Assembly: GCF_000755285.1 (NCBI RefSeq)
Contig: NZ_BBMK01000003.1
Span: 225,956-289,955 of the forward strand
Source: Nonlabens ulvanivorans
Lineage (GTDB): Bacteria; Bacteroidota; Bacteroidia; Flavobacteriales; Flavobacteriaceae
Length of the DNA: 64,000 nucleotides
Direction: 5' to 3'
Under the pieces are notes generated by a model. That model was not told where the DNA came from and made no database searches. It saw only the letters and a program-made list of their open reading frames with translations. How positions within the stretch are numbered: the first letter of the stretch is position 1; each line of letters begins with the position of its first letter. Shown here piece after piece: positions 23,936 to 33,851 of the stretch. The position numbers and the translations under genes are program-made.

Positions 23936-24834
23936 TTATGCGATTTCAGTTTCAGCAATAACTTGTCGTTGCTTAAAGTAGTAAAATAAACGTCTTCTAG
24001 TGTTGGTTCTGCTTTCGCGAAAGCGTCACCAGGAGAAACCTCTCCATACACACGTACATTTAGTTTGTTATCTTCATTGTAATTTGAAGAAATCACATTA
24101 AAATCTTGTTGCATTTGCTCAATACCTTCACGATCTACAGTTGTCGTCCATATTTTGCCAGCAAGTGCTGCAGTCATTTGTTTAGGAGTAGCTTGTGCCA
24201 GAATTTTACCACCATTAAGGATAGCCATATCTGTACATAATTCTTTTACATCATCTACAATGTGTGTAGAGAATATAACAATGTGATTAGTTCCTATTTC
24301 TCTTAAAACATTAAGAAAACGATGTCTTTCTGCTGGGTCAAGTCCTGCGGTAGGTTCATCAACAATGATTAACTTAGGATCATTTAATAGTAGTTGAGCA
24401 ATCCCGAAGCGTTGTTTCATACCGCCAGAATAACCTGCAACGTGTTTATTGCGCACATCACTTAAGTTCGTTACTTCTAGAGCTTTATCTACTAAGGCAT
24501 TACGTTCAGATTTACTTGTAATACCTTTAAGACTTGCAAAATAATGTAACAAATCGTGAGCGCTCATTTTAGGATAGACACCAAATTCTTGTGGTAAATA
24601 ACCTAGTGTTTTTCTGAATTCAATTTTATTATTTAAGATATCTAAACCGTCTAAATGTATACTTCCAGAATCTGGTGATTGTAATGTCGCAATCGTACGC
24701 ATCATTGAGGATTTACCAGCACCATTAGGTCCTAGGAGACCAAACATTCCTGCATTTATATTTATAGTAACATTATCTAACGCTTTTACACCATTAGGGT
24801 AAGTTTTAGAAACATTTTTAAGGCTTAGTATCAT
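23936..24834 (-). CDS. ABC transporter ATP-binding protein (one frame break near the C-terminus)
   Basis: This is the energy-coupling subunit for the downstream permease-peptidase. The joined protein is 299 residues. Walker A is GLLGPNGAGKSSMMR (about 32-46), the Q-loop GYLPQEFGVYP, the signature YSGGMKQRFGIAQ (about 136-148), Walker B LIIVDEPTAGLDP and the switch His in FSTHIV. After LEDVYF the first frame drifts. Adding one base to the A4 run at 23983-23986 (plus strand) gives YYFKQRQVIAETEIA and a stop at 23936-23938, directly before the permease ATG. Palindrome copy 4 encodes AFAKA in PGDAFAKAEPTLED, at a point where other ABC ATPases vary in length. Confidence 0.9.
24011..24024. repeat. 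Palindrome GCTTTCGCGAAAGC, copy 4 (inside ABC ATPase gene)
   Basis: The exact 14-bp core in a minus-strand gene, read as AFAKA, a short distance before the conserved LEDVY segment. Confidence 0.95.
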
Positions 24835-24911
24835 AATAAACAGTTCTTAAATAATTGATTTGAAGTGTTAGTACATCAATTCTAAGAAATGTTACAATTA
24901 TGCAGGTAGAA

Positions 24912-26032
24912 TTAATCTAATTCATAAATCTCTACGGCTGTATTCACTTCATGATTAAAGTTAAACAAAGCAAGATTTTCCCAACTACTGCCGTTTGTGC
25001 TAGAAGAACTATTGATATCACATGCCACCCAATCTGGTGCCCAATAGCAATATCCTAGACCTTTATCGTCTGGTAAATTTTTAATCATGTTATGTATGCG
25101 CAACATAAAGGTGCGCTGTCCAGCAGGTGTTGCAGGATACGTTGCGATTAATTGATCTTGTAATCCTACAATATTATTAGTATTGTCATCCCAGTTAAGA
25201 GTAAATGGATAGGCTGTTTCAACAATCATAATCTTTTGAGAAATACTGGTAGCAAAGGATTGTAGCTGATTCTCAATAAAATCGATATCATTATTATGCC
25301 ACCATGGATAATAACTTAAACCAGCAATATCAAAATTCACATTGCGAGATATTAATTGATTATAAAAATAATCAGCACCTTCTATACCTGCATGATGAAT
25401 CATAACCTTGGATTCTGGAGAAGCTAATTGTACACCTGTAATGGCGGCTTTAGTTAATTGTACATAATTGTCCCATGATTCTCCAGATCCATCATATACC
25501 TGACCTAGCGGCCATAGCATTCCATTATTAGTTTCATTACCTATTTGCACAATCGCTGGTGGAGTGTCCTGAAGAACGAGCTCTTGTAAAACATTCTGCG
25601 AATAATCTTTAATGCTTTCGGTCATTATGGCTATGTTCTGCGTTGCCCATACAATAGGTATGTCTTGTGATCCTGGATCTGCCAAGTGTCAGAATAGTGA
25701 AAGTCTAGCAAAAAATCCAAGCCTTGAACTTTAGCCTTTAAAGCTTGAGCTTTTACAAAGTTAAGGTTGTAGAGACCGCTTGTGTTATTAATCCATAAAC
25801 GTATACGTACTAAGTTAACACCACGACTTTTTAAGTAAGCATAATTATCAACGATATCTTGATTATTCTCATCTTTAAAAACCACTCCATTTGACTCTAT
25901 TTCAGGTAAAAAAGAAAGGTCCATTCCTTTATAAAAGTCAATAGATTCTGGTTCTGGTTGCCTGTCATTATCATTAGTAGTACAAGAGATCAATAGTAGA
26001 AAAACCAGAAAGGGATAAAAGCATTTTTTCAT
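24912..26032 (-). CDS. Arabinogalactan endo-beta-1,4-galactanase lipoprotein, GH53 (one frame break)
   Basis: GH53 enzymes cut beta-1,4-galactan chains of pectin-type polysaccharides. The joined protein has 373 residues. The start at 26032 gives MKKCFYPFLVFLLLISCTTND, a lipoprotein signal with lipobox Cys at residue 17. Family marks are FYKGMDLSFLPEIE, VRIRLWIN, LDFHYSDTWADPGSQ, the acid/base Glu in QIGNETNNGMLWP and the nucleophile Glu in IMIVETAYPF. The frame breaks at 25682-25683, where one C is missing on the plus strand (DTW-ADPG). The enzyme is probably exposed on the cell surface or periplasm. No SusC/SusD pair is near, so it is not in a visible polysaccharide utilisation locus. Confidence 0.9.
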
Positions 26033-26048
26033 AAGTGAAATATAGGGT

Positions 26049-26474
26049 TTACAAATCATCTACATATTCAAATCCAGTATCACCTTTTTGCTGACTTACT
26101 TTTTTGAAAAAATCATGAATAGGTTTACGGTTTGCTTTTACTTTAACAAAATAATTATCTCTGTAAATACTATATTCTTCAGCACGACCTTTATAAATAT
26201 TTAGTTTGTAATAGGGAATAGGTAGGGCATAGGTCTGCAATCTAGAGCGAAACCTGACGATGATTCCTTTTTCTCTCAATTCTACATTACATACCTTAAG
26301 GCTATTATCAACGACTAGCAAGTTATGTATCTGGATGCTAGATGATGTAATATGTAGTTTTGGAGAACCACTGCCGTTTAGTTTCCATCTTTGGCGCAAG
26401 CTTAAAACTTTGCCTACGTCATTTTCAATAAGACGTCTTGTTTCTGGGTCGTTGTAAGATACATTATATAGCAT
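26049..26474 (-). CDS. Conserved hypothetical protein, 141 residues
   Basis: I do not recognise this family with certainty. The protein has 141 residues, no signal peptide and no membrane segment. It is rich in beta-forming stretches (SPKLHITSSSIQIHNLLVVD, then GIIVRFRSRLQTYALPIPYYKL) and ends with a basic-acidic tail. The pattern resembles small PH-like folds found in flavobacteria next to argS, but this is a guess. It is divergent from argS, with 70 bases between the two starts that must hold both promoters, and lies 16 bases upstream of the galactanase gene, so it may lead that operon. Confidence 0.7.
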   Translation of the reverse strand: MLYNVSYNDPETRRLIENDVGKVLSLRQRWKLNGSGSPKLHITSSSIQIHNLLVVDNSLKVCNVELREKGIIVRFRSRLQTYALPIPYYKLNIYKGRAEEYSIYRDNYFVKVKANRKPIHDFFKKVSQQKGDTGFEYVDDL

Positions 26475-26544
26475 ATTTCTAATAGTCTCAAAAGTTCCGT
26501 AAGCCTTTCATAATCCTTATCTTTGCAGGCTTAAATTTGTAACC

Positions 26545-28325
26545 ATGACGCTTAACAATCAACTGGAAACTGCTGTAAAAAACGCTGTAGAACATTTATT
26601 TTCTGTGAGTTTAGAAAATGTGGAGATTACGCTTACGCGAAAAGATCAAAACGGAGACCTTACGGTAATGGTATTTCCTATGTTAAGACATATCAAAGGC
26701 AATCCAGCTGTCATAGGTGAACAAATAGGTGCGGAGCTAGCAAAAACAGACTTGATTACATCTTACGAAGTGATTAAAGGTTTTTTAAATATCACCGTAG
26801 CTCATGAAGTTTATCTAAAAGACTTTAATGATATCTTATCTCAATCTGATTATGGTAAATCACCTGTAGATAAAACAAAGTCAGGTGTGATGGTAGAGTA
26901 CAGTTCACCTAACACTAATAAGCCACTGCATTTAGGACACGTGCGTAATAATTTATTAGGTTACTCTGTAGCTCAAATAGTAGAGGCTACAGGACGTAAA
27001 GTGAATAAAACCCAAATCATTAACGATCGTGGGATTCACATCTGTAAGTCTATGCTGGCTTGGGAACAATATGGTAATGGAGAAACTCCAGAATCTACAG
27101 GATTGAAAGGAGATAAACTGGTTGGGAATTACTATGTGAAATTTGATCAAGAATATAAAAAGGAAATTGCTGACTTAATAGCTGCCGGCAAAACCGAAGA
27201 AGAAGCTAAAAAAGAAGCGCCGTTACTTATTGCAGCTCAAGAAATGCTCCGCAAATGGGAGCAAGGTGATGAAGCTGTAGTTGCTTTATGGAAAAAAATG
27301 AACGGTTGGGTATATGATGGTTTTGAAACTACTTATAAAAACCTAGGTGTTGATTTTGATAGTTTATACTATGAAAGTAATACCTATTTATTAGGTAAAG
27401 ATGTAGTTCAAATAGGTCTAGATAAAGGCGTGTTTGAAAAAGATCCAGATGGGTCAGTATGGATTGATTTAACTGATGAAGGACTGGATCGTAAAATTGT
27501 ATTACGTTCAGATGGTACTGCCGTTTACATGACACAAGATATAGGAACAGCCATACAACGTGTAAAAGATCACGATATCAACTCTATGGTGTATACTGTA
27601 GGTAATGAGCAAGATTATCACTTTAAGGTACTTTTCTTAATTCTTAAGAAACTAGGATACGATTGGGCAGAGAATCTATACCATTTAAGTTACGGAATGG
27701 TAGAGTTGCCGTCTGGTAAAATGAAATCTCGTGAAGGAACTGTGGTAGATGCTGACGAGCTCATGGAAGAAATGACAGATACTGCTAGAGAGATTGCACA
27801 AGAACAAGGTAAGCTAGAAGGAATGAGCGATGCCGATAAGGAAGATCTTTATAAAATGATTGGACTAGGAGCATTAAAGTATTTCATGCTTAAAGTTGAT
27901 CCTAAGAAAAGCATGATGTTTGATCCTAAAGAATCTGTAGATTTTCAAGGAAACACCGGACCTTTTATTCAATACACACATGCACGTATTAAGTCTATCT
28001 TAAAGAAATCTGGATTTGAACAAGGCGATTTAAAAGTAGCAACAGACTTAGCATTAACAGATAAAGATGCTGCTGTCATTAAGTTATTAAAACAATATTC
28101 TGAAACTATTGAAGCTGCAGCTAGAAATTATAGTCCTGCGCTAGTAGCAAATTATGTATACGAATTGGTGAAAGAATTCAATTCATTCTATCAGAACGTT
28201 CCTAAAATCGTAGAAGAAACAAATGCAGATATGAAGCAATTCCGTTTATTATTATGTTTTAAAACGCAGCGGTAATTAAATCTGCGTGTGGATTGTTAGG
28301 AATAGAAGTTCCTGAGCAGATGTAG
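26545..28325 (+). CDS. argS: Arginyl-tRNA synthetase (frame broken near the C-terminus)
   Basis: ArgRS charges tRNA-Arg. The joined protein has 593 residues. The N-terminal Add-1 domain is followed by the class I signature NTNKPLHLGHVRNN (about 123-136). The KMSKS-equivalent region is seen as SGKMKSREGTVVDADEL, and the anticodon-binding domain is near FIQYTHARIKSILKKSG. After LLLCFKT the frame goes wrong. One G missing at about 28266 explains it: repair gives AAVIKSACGLLGIEVPEQM and a stop at 28323-28325, the usual ArgRS ending. Essential gene, so a sequence error is likely. Confidence 0.95.
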
Positions 28326-28409
28326 ATGTAGTCTTTGAGCTTATGAGCTGTGAATTTTTAAGTTTCAGAAGTCGAATTTGAAAATAAAATTATAAGTATT
28401 TAACCTATC

Positions 28410-28509
28410 ATTCTGAATGCGTTTCAGAATCTGACCATGATAGAAACGAAAGACAGTAGATACAATTATCCAACGTCTTAGTTAAACCAGATGCTGAAAT
28501 AAATTCAGC
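28410..28509. repeat. Two small hairpins with shared CTGAA/TTCAG arms
   Basis: Hairpin 1 has arms ATTCTGAA (28410-28417) and TTCAGAAT (28423-28430). Hairpin 2 has arms GCTGAA (28493-28498) and TTCAGC (28504-28509). Both have a 5-base loop and the same CTGAA-N5-TTCAG core. They lie in the 235-base spacer between argS and the Lacal_2735-like gene, which holds nothing else I can name. They resemble dispersed repeats common in flavobacterial spacers. Confidence 0.55.
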
Positions 28510-28560
28510 GTGACAGATTTCAGAAAGAGACTTCCCTATGAGGATTAAAAAACTCAGGAC

Positions 28561-28728
28561 TTACTTCTTTAGTAAATCCATTTTCTTACCAATCTCTTCA
28601 GCTTTGGCATAAGCAGCATCAGCAGCAGAGCGGTCTGAGGTTGAGAGTCTGTGAAAATCTCCCATGAGTTTTTTATACTCATCTTGTAATTTCTCAATCT
28701 CACTTTTCTTTTTAAATAGTCCGAACAT
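28561..28728 (-). CDS. Small Lacal_2735-family protein, 55 residues
   Basis: The ATG at 28726-28728 (minus) starts MFGLFKKKSEIEKLQDEYKK and the frame ends with KKMDLLKK and a TAA at 28561-28563. It is highly charged and predicted to be largely helical (EKLQDEYKKLMGDF, then AADAAYAKAEEIGKK). The start MFGLFKKKSE and the length match the Lacal_2735 family of flavobacteria as I remember it. Function is not known. It lies just before the VOC gene on the same strand with a 39-base gap. Confidence 0.75.
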   Translation of the reverse strand: MFGLFKKKSEIEKLQDEYKKLMGDFHRLSTSDRSAADAAYAKAEEIGKKMDLLKK

Positions 28729-28767
28729 GATGGTGGTTTTTAAAGAAGTCGTAAAAGTTGTAGTTCA

Positions 28768-29142
28768 TTACTCATTAAAACATCCTATATGCCATAAAAT
28801 ATTACTTGGGTCATGTAAAAAGAACTCCTTACCCCCCCAATCTTTGTATTCCATTTCTTTCAGTTTAATGGTTGGGAATTGTTTCTTTAAATCTAGAGAT
28901 TTCAAGTAAGTTAAAAAGCCTTCGGGATCATTAACCTCAAGAAACAGCATTGTATTGTCTATCCAATCTTTAACTTGAGAGTCTTGAAGATAGAAACTGC
29001 AATTTCCTAGTTGACAAACACTCATGTTAGTCGCTACGGAAGTCACGTGAAATCCTATCGCTTTATAAAAAGCAATAGATTCTGCATAATCATTGCAGCC
29101 TATAAAGGGTCGTATGGACTTAGTTAGTAGATTTTGTTGCAT
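28768..29142 (-). CDS. VOC-superfamily protein (glyoxalase/bleomycin-resistance-like)
   Basis: A single-chain protein of 124 residues with two beta-alpha-beta-beta-beta repeats typical of the vicinal-oxygen-chelate fold: RPFIGCNDYAESIAFYKAIGF at the N-terminus and FFLHDPSNILWHIG near the C-terminus, which resembles the metal-site strand of bleomycin-resistance proteins. A G7 tract (C7 at 28832-28838 on plus) encodes WGGKEFF. A single Gly would be equally natural, as in other G7 sites here. Enzymatic substrate is unknown. Confidence 0.8.
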   Translation of the reverse strand: MQQNLLTKSIRPFIGCNDYAESIAFYKAIGFHVTSVATNMSVCQLGNCSFYLQDSQVKDWIDNTMLFLEVNDPEGFLTYLKSLDLKKQFPTIKLKEMEYKDWGGKEFFLHDPSNILWHIGCFNE

Positions 29143-29248
29143 ATAATGTTTAAAAATATATGTTTTAGATGAACAAAAATGACAATTATCATTACTTGTG
29201 ATTTTAAATTTAAATAATTTAGCGGCTCATCTATTAAATATAATATAA

Positions 29249-30523
29249 GTGACTTATAATCAGGTTTATAATAATTGGAAGCGCCTTTCTAAAGAAACTA
29301 TTGATCAGCACATTTTAGACGCATTATCTCAAAATATTAATTATTATGATAGTTTAAAAATGGGTGTGCCGGCATCGCATCTTGATAAGCAAGAATTTGC
29401 ACCAGATTCTCAAGTGCTCGATGGCTCTACATTTCTTAAAACACTTATTAATAATCCCAATCATATAGGTGTACATACCGATACAGATTTATCAGAACCG
29501 TATTTCTCTGGTACGCAGCGATTAGAAGCTGAGGTTATTAAAATTATTGCCGAAGATATTCTCAAAGCACAGTCAGATACTATTGATGGCTATGTCTCCT
29601 CAGGTGGTACAGAAGGTAATATTCAAGCCATATGGGTATATCGCAACTTATTTAATGAGACTTATGCACTAGAAAAAGACTATAGTTCTATAGCTATTTT
29701 ATGTAGTGAAGATGCTCATTATAGCATGGATAAAGCAAGCAATCTGTTAAATATTAAACTTGCTAAAGTTAAAGTTCATTCAGAAACTAGAGCAATCGAT
29801 TCAACAGATCTCAAAAACCGATTAGAGGTATTACAATCACAAGGTGTTGATAAGCTGATATTAGTTTGTAACATGATGACAACTATGTTCGGTTCTGTAG
29901 ATTCTTTAGATGACTATATGGCTGTTATCGCACAGTATCCTTCCATGACGGTTAAAGTTCATGTAGACGGAGCATATGGTGGCTTTTTCTTGCCATTTAC
30001 AAATCCAGATCAACCATTGACCTTTAATGATGATCGTATAGATTCATTTACACTAGATGCACATAAGATGTTACAGGCGCCTTATGGTACTGGGATTTTT
30101 GTAATCAGAAAAGGATTACTCAAATATAGTCTTACCGATAGTGCACAATATGTAGCAGGTATGGATTGTACACTTGTAGGTAGTCGCAGTGGTGCAAATG
30201 CCATAAGTATTTATAAAATATTAATGAATTATGGACCGTATGACTGGGCAGAGCGCATGCTGGCGCTAGCTGCTAGAACTACACGATTAAAAAATCATTT
30301 GTTAGAACTTGATGTAAGACTCATTCATTTTGAGGACAGCAATATTATAACCATTCATCGTGATTTTGTTACACCTATGATTGCTGTTAAATACGGACTT
30401 GTACCAGATAATCACAATCATCCAGAGTGGTTTAAAATTGTAGTTATGGATCATGTTAAGGGTGATAAAATCACGCAATTTCTAATAGATTTTAAAGAAA
30501 GTATTACGGTTAATGATGTGTAG
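29249..30523 (+). CDS. PLP-dependent decarboxylase, histidine/aromatic decarboxylase-like (group II)
   Basis: A 424-residue fold-type I PLP enzyme starting with GTG at 29249 (MTYNQVYNNWKRLSKETIDQ). Key segments are GYVSSGGTEGNIQAIWVYRN (PLP phosphate binding, about 112-131), SEDAHYSMDKASNLL (the ring-stacking His), KVHVDGAYGGFFLPF (the Asp) and FTLDAHKMLQAPYGTG with the Schiff-base Lys. This layout matches bacterial histidine decarboxylases and related tyrosine/glutamate decarboxylases. The exact substrate cannot be told. It is followed by palindrome copy 5 and the tandem rhodanese gene. Confidence 0.85.
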   Translation: MTYNQVYNNWKRLSKETIDQHILDALSQNINYYDSLKMGVPASHLDKQEFAPDSQVLDGSTFLKTLINNPNHIGVHTDTDLSEPYFSGTQRLEAEVIKIIAEDILKAQSDTIDGYVSSGGTEGNIQAIWVYRNLFNETYALEKDYSSIAILCSEDAHYSMDKASNLLNIKLAKVKVHSETRAIDSTDLKNRLEVLQSQGVDKLILVCNMMTTMFGSVDSLDDYMAVIAQYPSMTVKVHVDGAYGGFFLPFTNPDQPLTFNDDRIDSFTLDAHKMLQAPYGTGIFVIRKGLLKYSLTDSAQYVAGMDCTLVGSRSGANAISIYKILMNYGPYDWAERMLALAARTTRLKNHLLELDVRLIHFEDSNIITIHRDFVTPMIAVKYGLVPDNHNHPEWFKIVVMDHVKGDKITQFLIDFKESITVNDV

Positions 30524-30543
30524 CGACGATTAGTTTTAGAATT

Positions 30544-30561
30544 ACGCTTTCGCGAAAGCGT
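30544..30561. repeat. Palindrome GCTTTCGCGAAAGC, copy 5 (intergenic)
   Basis: An 18-bp perfect palindrome (ACGCTTTCG plus its complement) in the 68-base spacer between the decarboxylase and the rhodanese gene, 30 bases before the latter's start. Confidence 0.95.
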
Positions 30562-30591
30562 CATCTTATCAACCTATCAAATTGTAAATAA

Positions 30592-31259
30592 ATGGAGGAA
30601 TATCATAAAAGATCAGGTCTAGATGGAAAATTTAACCCTTTAGATGAATTACAAATAGACGTTAAAGACTTTGTGATTAGTGCGGTTAAAAATCAGGCGA
30701 TTATCATAGATACTCGTAGTGATGATCATTATGCTGACGCAGCTATACCAGGTAGTGTAAATATAGGGTTGAATGGTGCTTTCACTAGTTGCTTAACTGC
30801 TGTAATCCCTAATTTGAATCAACCTATTTTATTGGTTTGTGATGATGGTACTGCGATAGATGTTTTGATGAAATTATCTCGAGCAGGATTTAATAATTGT
30901 ATAGGTGTTCTTCTTGGAGGTTTCAAAAAATGGTTAGATTCTGGAAGGCCTATAACTAAAACTTCGCGCATTGTTAATGATCATTTTTGAGGACACTTAA
31001 AAAGCAAGACATTGTTATAATAGATGTACGTAATGAAAAAGATTTTAAATCAAATCATTTAAAAGGAGCAATACATCTATCCCTACACGACTTAACCACT
31101 GAAGCCAAAGCTATGGATAAGGAGGCGAGTTATCTTTTATATTGTGTTAACGGATACCGCAGCATGATCGCGGCTAGTATCTTAAAAGGCCACCAAATTA
31201 TTAATGTGAATGATTTAAAAGGTGGGATAAAAGCACTTAAAGATCCCAAAGCTGCTTAG
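30592..31259 (+). CDS. Tandem rhodanese-domain protein, like the C-terminal part of CstB/persulfide dioxygenase-rhodaneses (probable frame break)
   Basis: Two rhodanese domains. The first (30592-30990) reads AIIIDTRSDDHYADAAIPGS, VNIGLNGAF, LNQPILLVCDDG and LGGFKKWLDSGRPI. The second reads DIVIIDVRNEKDFKSNHLKG and YLLYCVNGYRSMIAASILKG, with a classical active-site Cys. The two reading frames meet at a run of five T (30984-30988). One more T would fuse them into a 222-residue protein (NDHFLRTLKKQD). Otherwise a TTG overlapping the stop (TTGA) would start a second gene. The order and wording match the two C-terminal rhodaneses of proteins that normally begin with a metallo-beta-lactamase persulfide dioxygenase, which is absent here. 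Likely role: sulfane sulfur transfer. Confidence 0.75.
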
Positions 31260-31295
31260 TTATTGATTTTATAGACCATTAAAACTATACATAAT

Positions 31296-31427
31296 ATGAA
31301 TACAGAAAATAAAGATTCTAAATGTTTAAGCTGCGTTTGTACGGGCTGTGATAATTTTAAAAATAATACAGAAAAAGAAGCTCAATTGGAACAAGTAGAG
31401 TCTATTTCTCAAACTGCCACGCAATAA
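31296..31427 (+). CDS. Small cysteine-rich protein, 43 residues
   Basis: The ATG at 31296 and TAA at 31425-31427 frame a short protein. Its first third holds four cysteines in the pattern CxxCxCxxC (KCLSCVCTGCDN, residues 9-20), followed by a polar Glu/Gln-rich tail. The cysteine spacing could bind a metal or carry persulfide sulfur, which fits its place 36 bases after the tandem rhodanese, but that is inference. The last 26 bases overlap the 3' end of the convergent rlmF gene. I do not recognise a family. Confidence 0.5.
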   Translation: MNTENKDSKCLSCVCTGCDNFKNNTEKEAQLEQVESISQTATQ

Positions 31428-32259
31428 AGCGACTCTTCTTATTACCGCTATTCATAGGGACTATCTTATAAGTTGCTTTTAATTTAGTCAATTGTTTTTC
31501 TAGTTTAGGTAAGTTTTCTTTACGAGAAATTAAACTTGTAAACCAGCCTACTTGTGATTTAAAAGCAACACTTTCTTTGATAAGCCTTTTTACAAAAAGA
31601 GCCTCGCCACCATTACACCACAACTCGTGTGATTTACCAGCAAAATTGCGATCACTCACTTCGTTTCCTAGATTTTTGTTTTTGCGTTGGTTGGCCTTTA
31701 TAGCTTCGTCTTCACTACTGTAGAAAGGTGGATTACACATTGTAAAATCATAAAGCTCTTGAGGTTTGATGATGTTTTTTAATATAGCACCACGGTCTTC
31801 TTGTAATCTCAGTTTAATGTTTGAAATTTTACGAGACTTAGGTAGGCTGATTTTATTCTGTAAAGCTGTTGCAAATTCATAGCTATCTGGATCAACTTCA
31901 CTACCGACCATTTTCCAATTAAACATTGCAGTTCCTAGAATAGGATAAATCATGTTTGCACCTGTACCTATATCTAGACCAGTTTTGTTTTTCTCGCCTA
32001 CAAGGTCTGCGATATGCAGTATATAATCGACACGACTAGGTATAGGTGGACTCAAGTAATCTAGAGGTAATTCCCAGTCATTAACACCATAATGCTCTTT
32101 AAGTAGAGCACTGTTTAATGCTAGCACTGATGCTGGATTAGTGAAGTCTATACTTATAAGTCCATCTTCCTTAGTGATAAAATGAGGCTTTAAGTCTGGA
32201 TATGAATCTGACAGCAAGTCTAGATCATAACCGTGTTTGTGTAAATTATTATCATGCAT
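31402..32259 (-). CDS. rlmF: 23S rRNA (adenine-1618-N6)-methyltransferase
   Basis: RlmF methylates A1618 of 23S rRNA using SAM. The protein has 285 residues. The SAM-binding segment is GLDIGTGANMIYPILG (about 93-108) and the catalytic N6-adenine motif is MCNPPFYSS (about 173-181, NPPF). The segments PDLKPHFI, DWELPLDYLSPPIPSRVDYI and WFTSLISRKENL are typical of the family. It is transcribed alone on the minus strand, convergent to the small Cys-rich gene and divergent from the DEAD-box helicase. Confidence 0.93.
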   Translation of the reverse strand: MHDNNLHKHGYDLDLLSDSYPDLKPHFITKEDGLISIDFTNPASVLALNSALLKEHYGVNDWELPLDYLSPPIPSRVDYILHIADLVGEKNKTGLDIGTGANMIYPILGTAMFNWKMVGSEVDPDSYEFATALQNKISLPKSRKISNIKLRLQEDRGAILKNIIKPQELYDFTMCNPPFYSSEDEAIKANQRKNKNLGNEVSDRNFAGKSHELWCNGGEALFVKRLIKESVAFKSQVGWFTSLISRKENLPKLEKQLTKLKATYKIVPMNSGNKKSRFIAWQFEK

Positions 32260-32438
32260 GGTTGCAAAGATAAGATAGTAGACGCTCTTAAATTATAAAG
32301 AGCTGTGTTTCCAGTGGATTAGTTTGATTCATGACTGGGTAAATAAGCAAGTATAAGATTGTTGCTAGCCCTGAAAAACCAATTGTTTAACAGCACGTTA
32401 CCTGAGTCATTTCCATTACCTTTGCAAAAATCATTTTC

Positions 32439-33790
32439 ATGAAGCATTTTGAGGAACTAAATCTGGCGACGCCATTGCGTAATGGTCTTAACGATTTAGG
32501 TTTTACCACTATGACGCCTATTCAAGAGCAAGCTTTTCCGGTAATTTTATCGGGTAAAGATATGATAGGTATTGCGCAAACGGGTACTGGTAAAACACTA
32601 GGTTATATGTTGCCATTACTTCATGAGTTAAAATATGCAGACACTTTAGATCCTAGAATGCTTATTCTAGTTCCTACTAGAGAATTAGTTGTTCAAGTTG
32701 TAGAACAAATTGAAGCTTATGCTGCTTATATTAATGTAAGAGTTTTGGGTGTATATGGTGGTACTAATATTAATACACAAAAGAAAGCTGTGACAGATGG
32801 TGTCGATATTATTGTTGCAACTCCTGGACGACTTTATGATCTAATCGTTGCACAAACGGTACGATTAAAGAACTGTAAGAAAGTGGTTATTGATGAGGTG
32901 GATGTAATGCTTGATCTAGGTTTTAGATTTCAGCTTACTAATATTTTTGATCATTTACCATTAAAGCGCCAGAACATCATGTTCAGTGCTACAATGACAG
33001 ATCAAATTGAAGATTTTATTAAGTCATATTTCTTTAATCCAGAGAAAGTATCTGTAGCGGTAAGTGGTACCAGATTAGAGAATATCGAGCAGACCTGTTA
33101 TCCTGTAGAAAACTTTTATACAAAGGCTAATCTATTGATGGACCTTCTCACAGATGAGGAGGAATTTAAAAAAAGTGCTTGTTTTTGCAGGTAATAAAAA
33201 AAAGTGCAGATCGTTTACAAGAATACATGCTTGAGCGTTATGGCGATGAAATTGCCGTTATACATTCAAATAAAACGCAGAATTATAGATTGCGTTCTAT
33301 CGAGCTTTTTGATACAGGAGAGCGACGTATTTTAATTGCCACAGATGTAATGGCGCGTGGACTGGATCTAGATAAAATTTCTCATGTTATAAATATAGAT
33401 GTTCCTTCTTTTCCAGAAAACTACATGCACCGCATAGGTCGTAGTGGTCGTGCAGAGGAGAAAGGTAAAACAATCTTATTTTATACTGAGAAAGAAAAGG
33501 AAGACAAAGAGGCTATAGAAGCTTTGATGGATTATAAGATTCCAGAAATTCCATTTCCAGAAGAGGTTGAGATTTCAACTCAAAAAACACCTGAAGAAAA
33601 ACCAGTTGTACGCGAACTCTTTAATCCTCATAAAATCATTGAAGAAGAGCGCGGAGCATCTTTTCATGAGAAGAGCGAGAAGAATCAAAAAGTAAATATG
33701 GGTGGTAGTTATCGCAGGGAAATTGCCAAAAAGTACAAGAAACCTAAAACACGTGGTGATAAAATTGCAAATCGCCGCAGGAAAAAATAA
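32439..33790 (+). CDS. DEAD-box RNA helicase (two frame breaks)
   Basis: An ATP-dependent RNA helicase of about 449 residues when joined. In order: Q motif (FTTMTPIQEQAFP), motif I AQTGTGKTLGYMLP (about 47-60), Ia PTRELVVQ, Ib TPGRLYDLI, motif II DEVD in VVIDEVDVML (Asp-Glu-Val-Asp instead of DEAD), motif III SAT (MFSATMTDQ), motif V ATDVMARGLDL and motif VI HRIGRSGRAEEKG. Two poly-A runs, 33168-33174 (seven A) and 33196-33203 (eight A), each seem one A too long. Fixing both gives KVLVFAGNKKSADRLQ. The C-terminus is basic (KKYKKPKTRGDKIANRRRKK), as in cold-shock helicases. Confidence 0.92.
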
Positions 33791-33795
33791 TTAAT

Positions 33796-33833
33796 AAAAA
33801 GCCCTTTAAGTATATCATCTTAAAGGGCTTTTT
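33796..33833. terminator. Bidirectional terminator after the helicase gene
   Basis: A 15-bp inverted repeat (33796-33810 with 33819-33833), A-rich on the left and T-rich on the right, between convergent genes. Confidence 0.92.
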
Positions 33834-33851
33834 AAATTAACAACGTTGTAT

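Noticed and set aside
26611..26646. A thirteenth palindrome copy in argS near 26630
   Set aside because: The sequence there (CGCTTACGCGAAAAG) differs from the core and is not a perfect palindrome. It may be a decayed copy.
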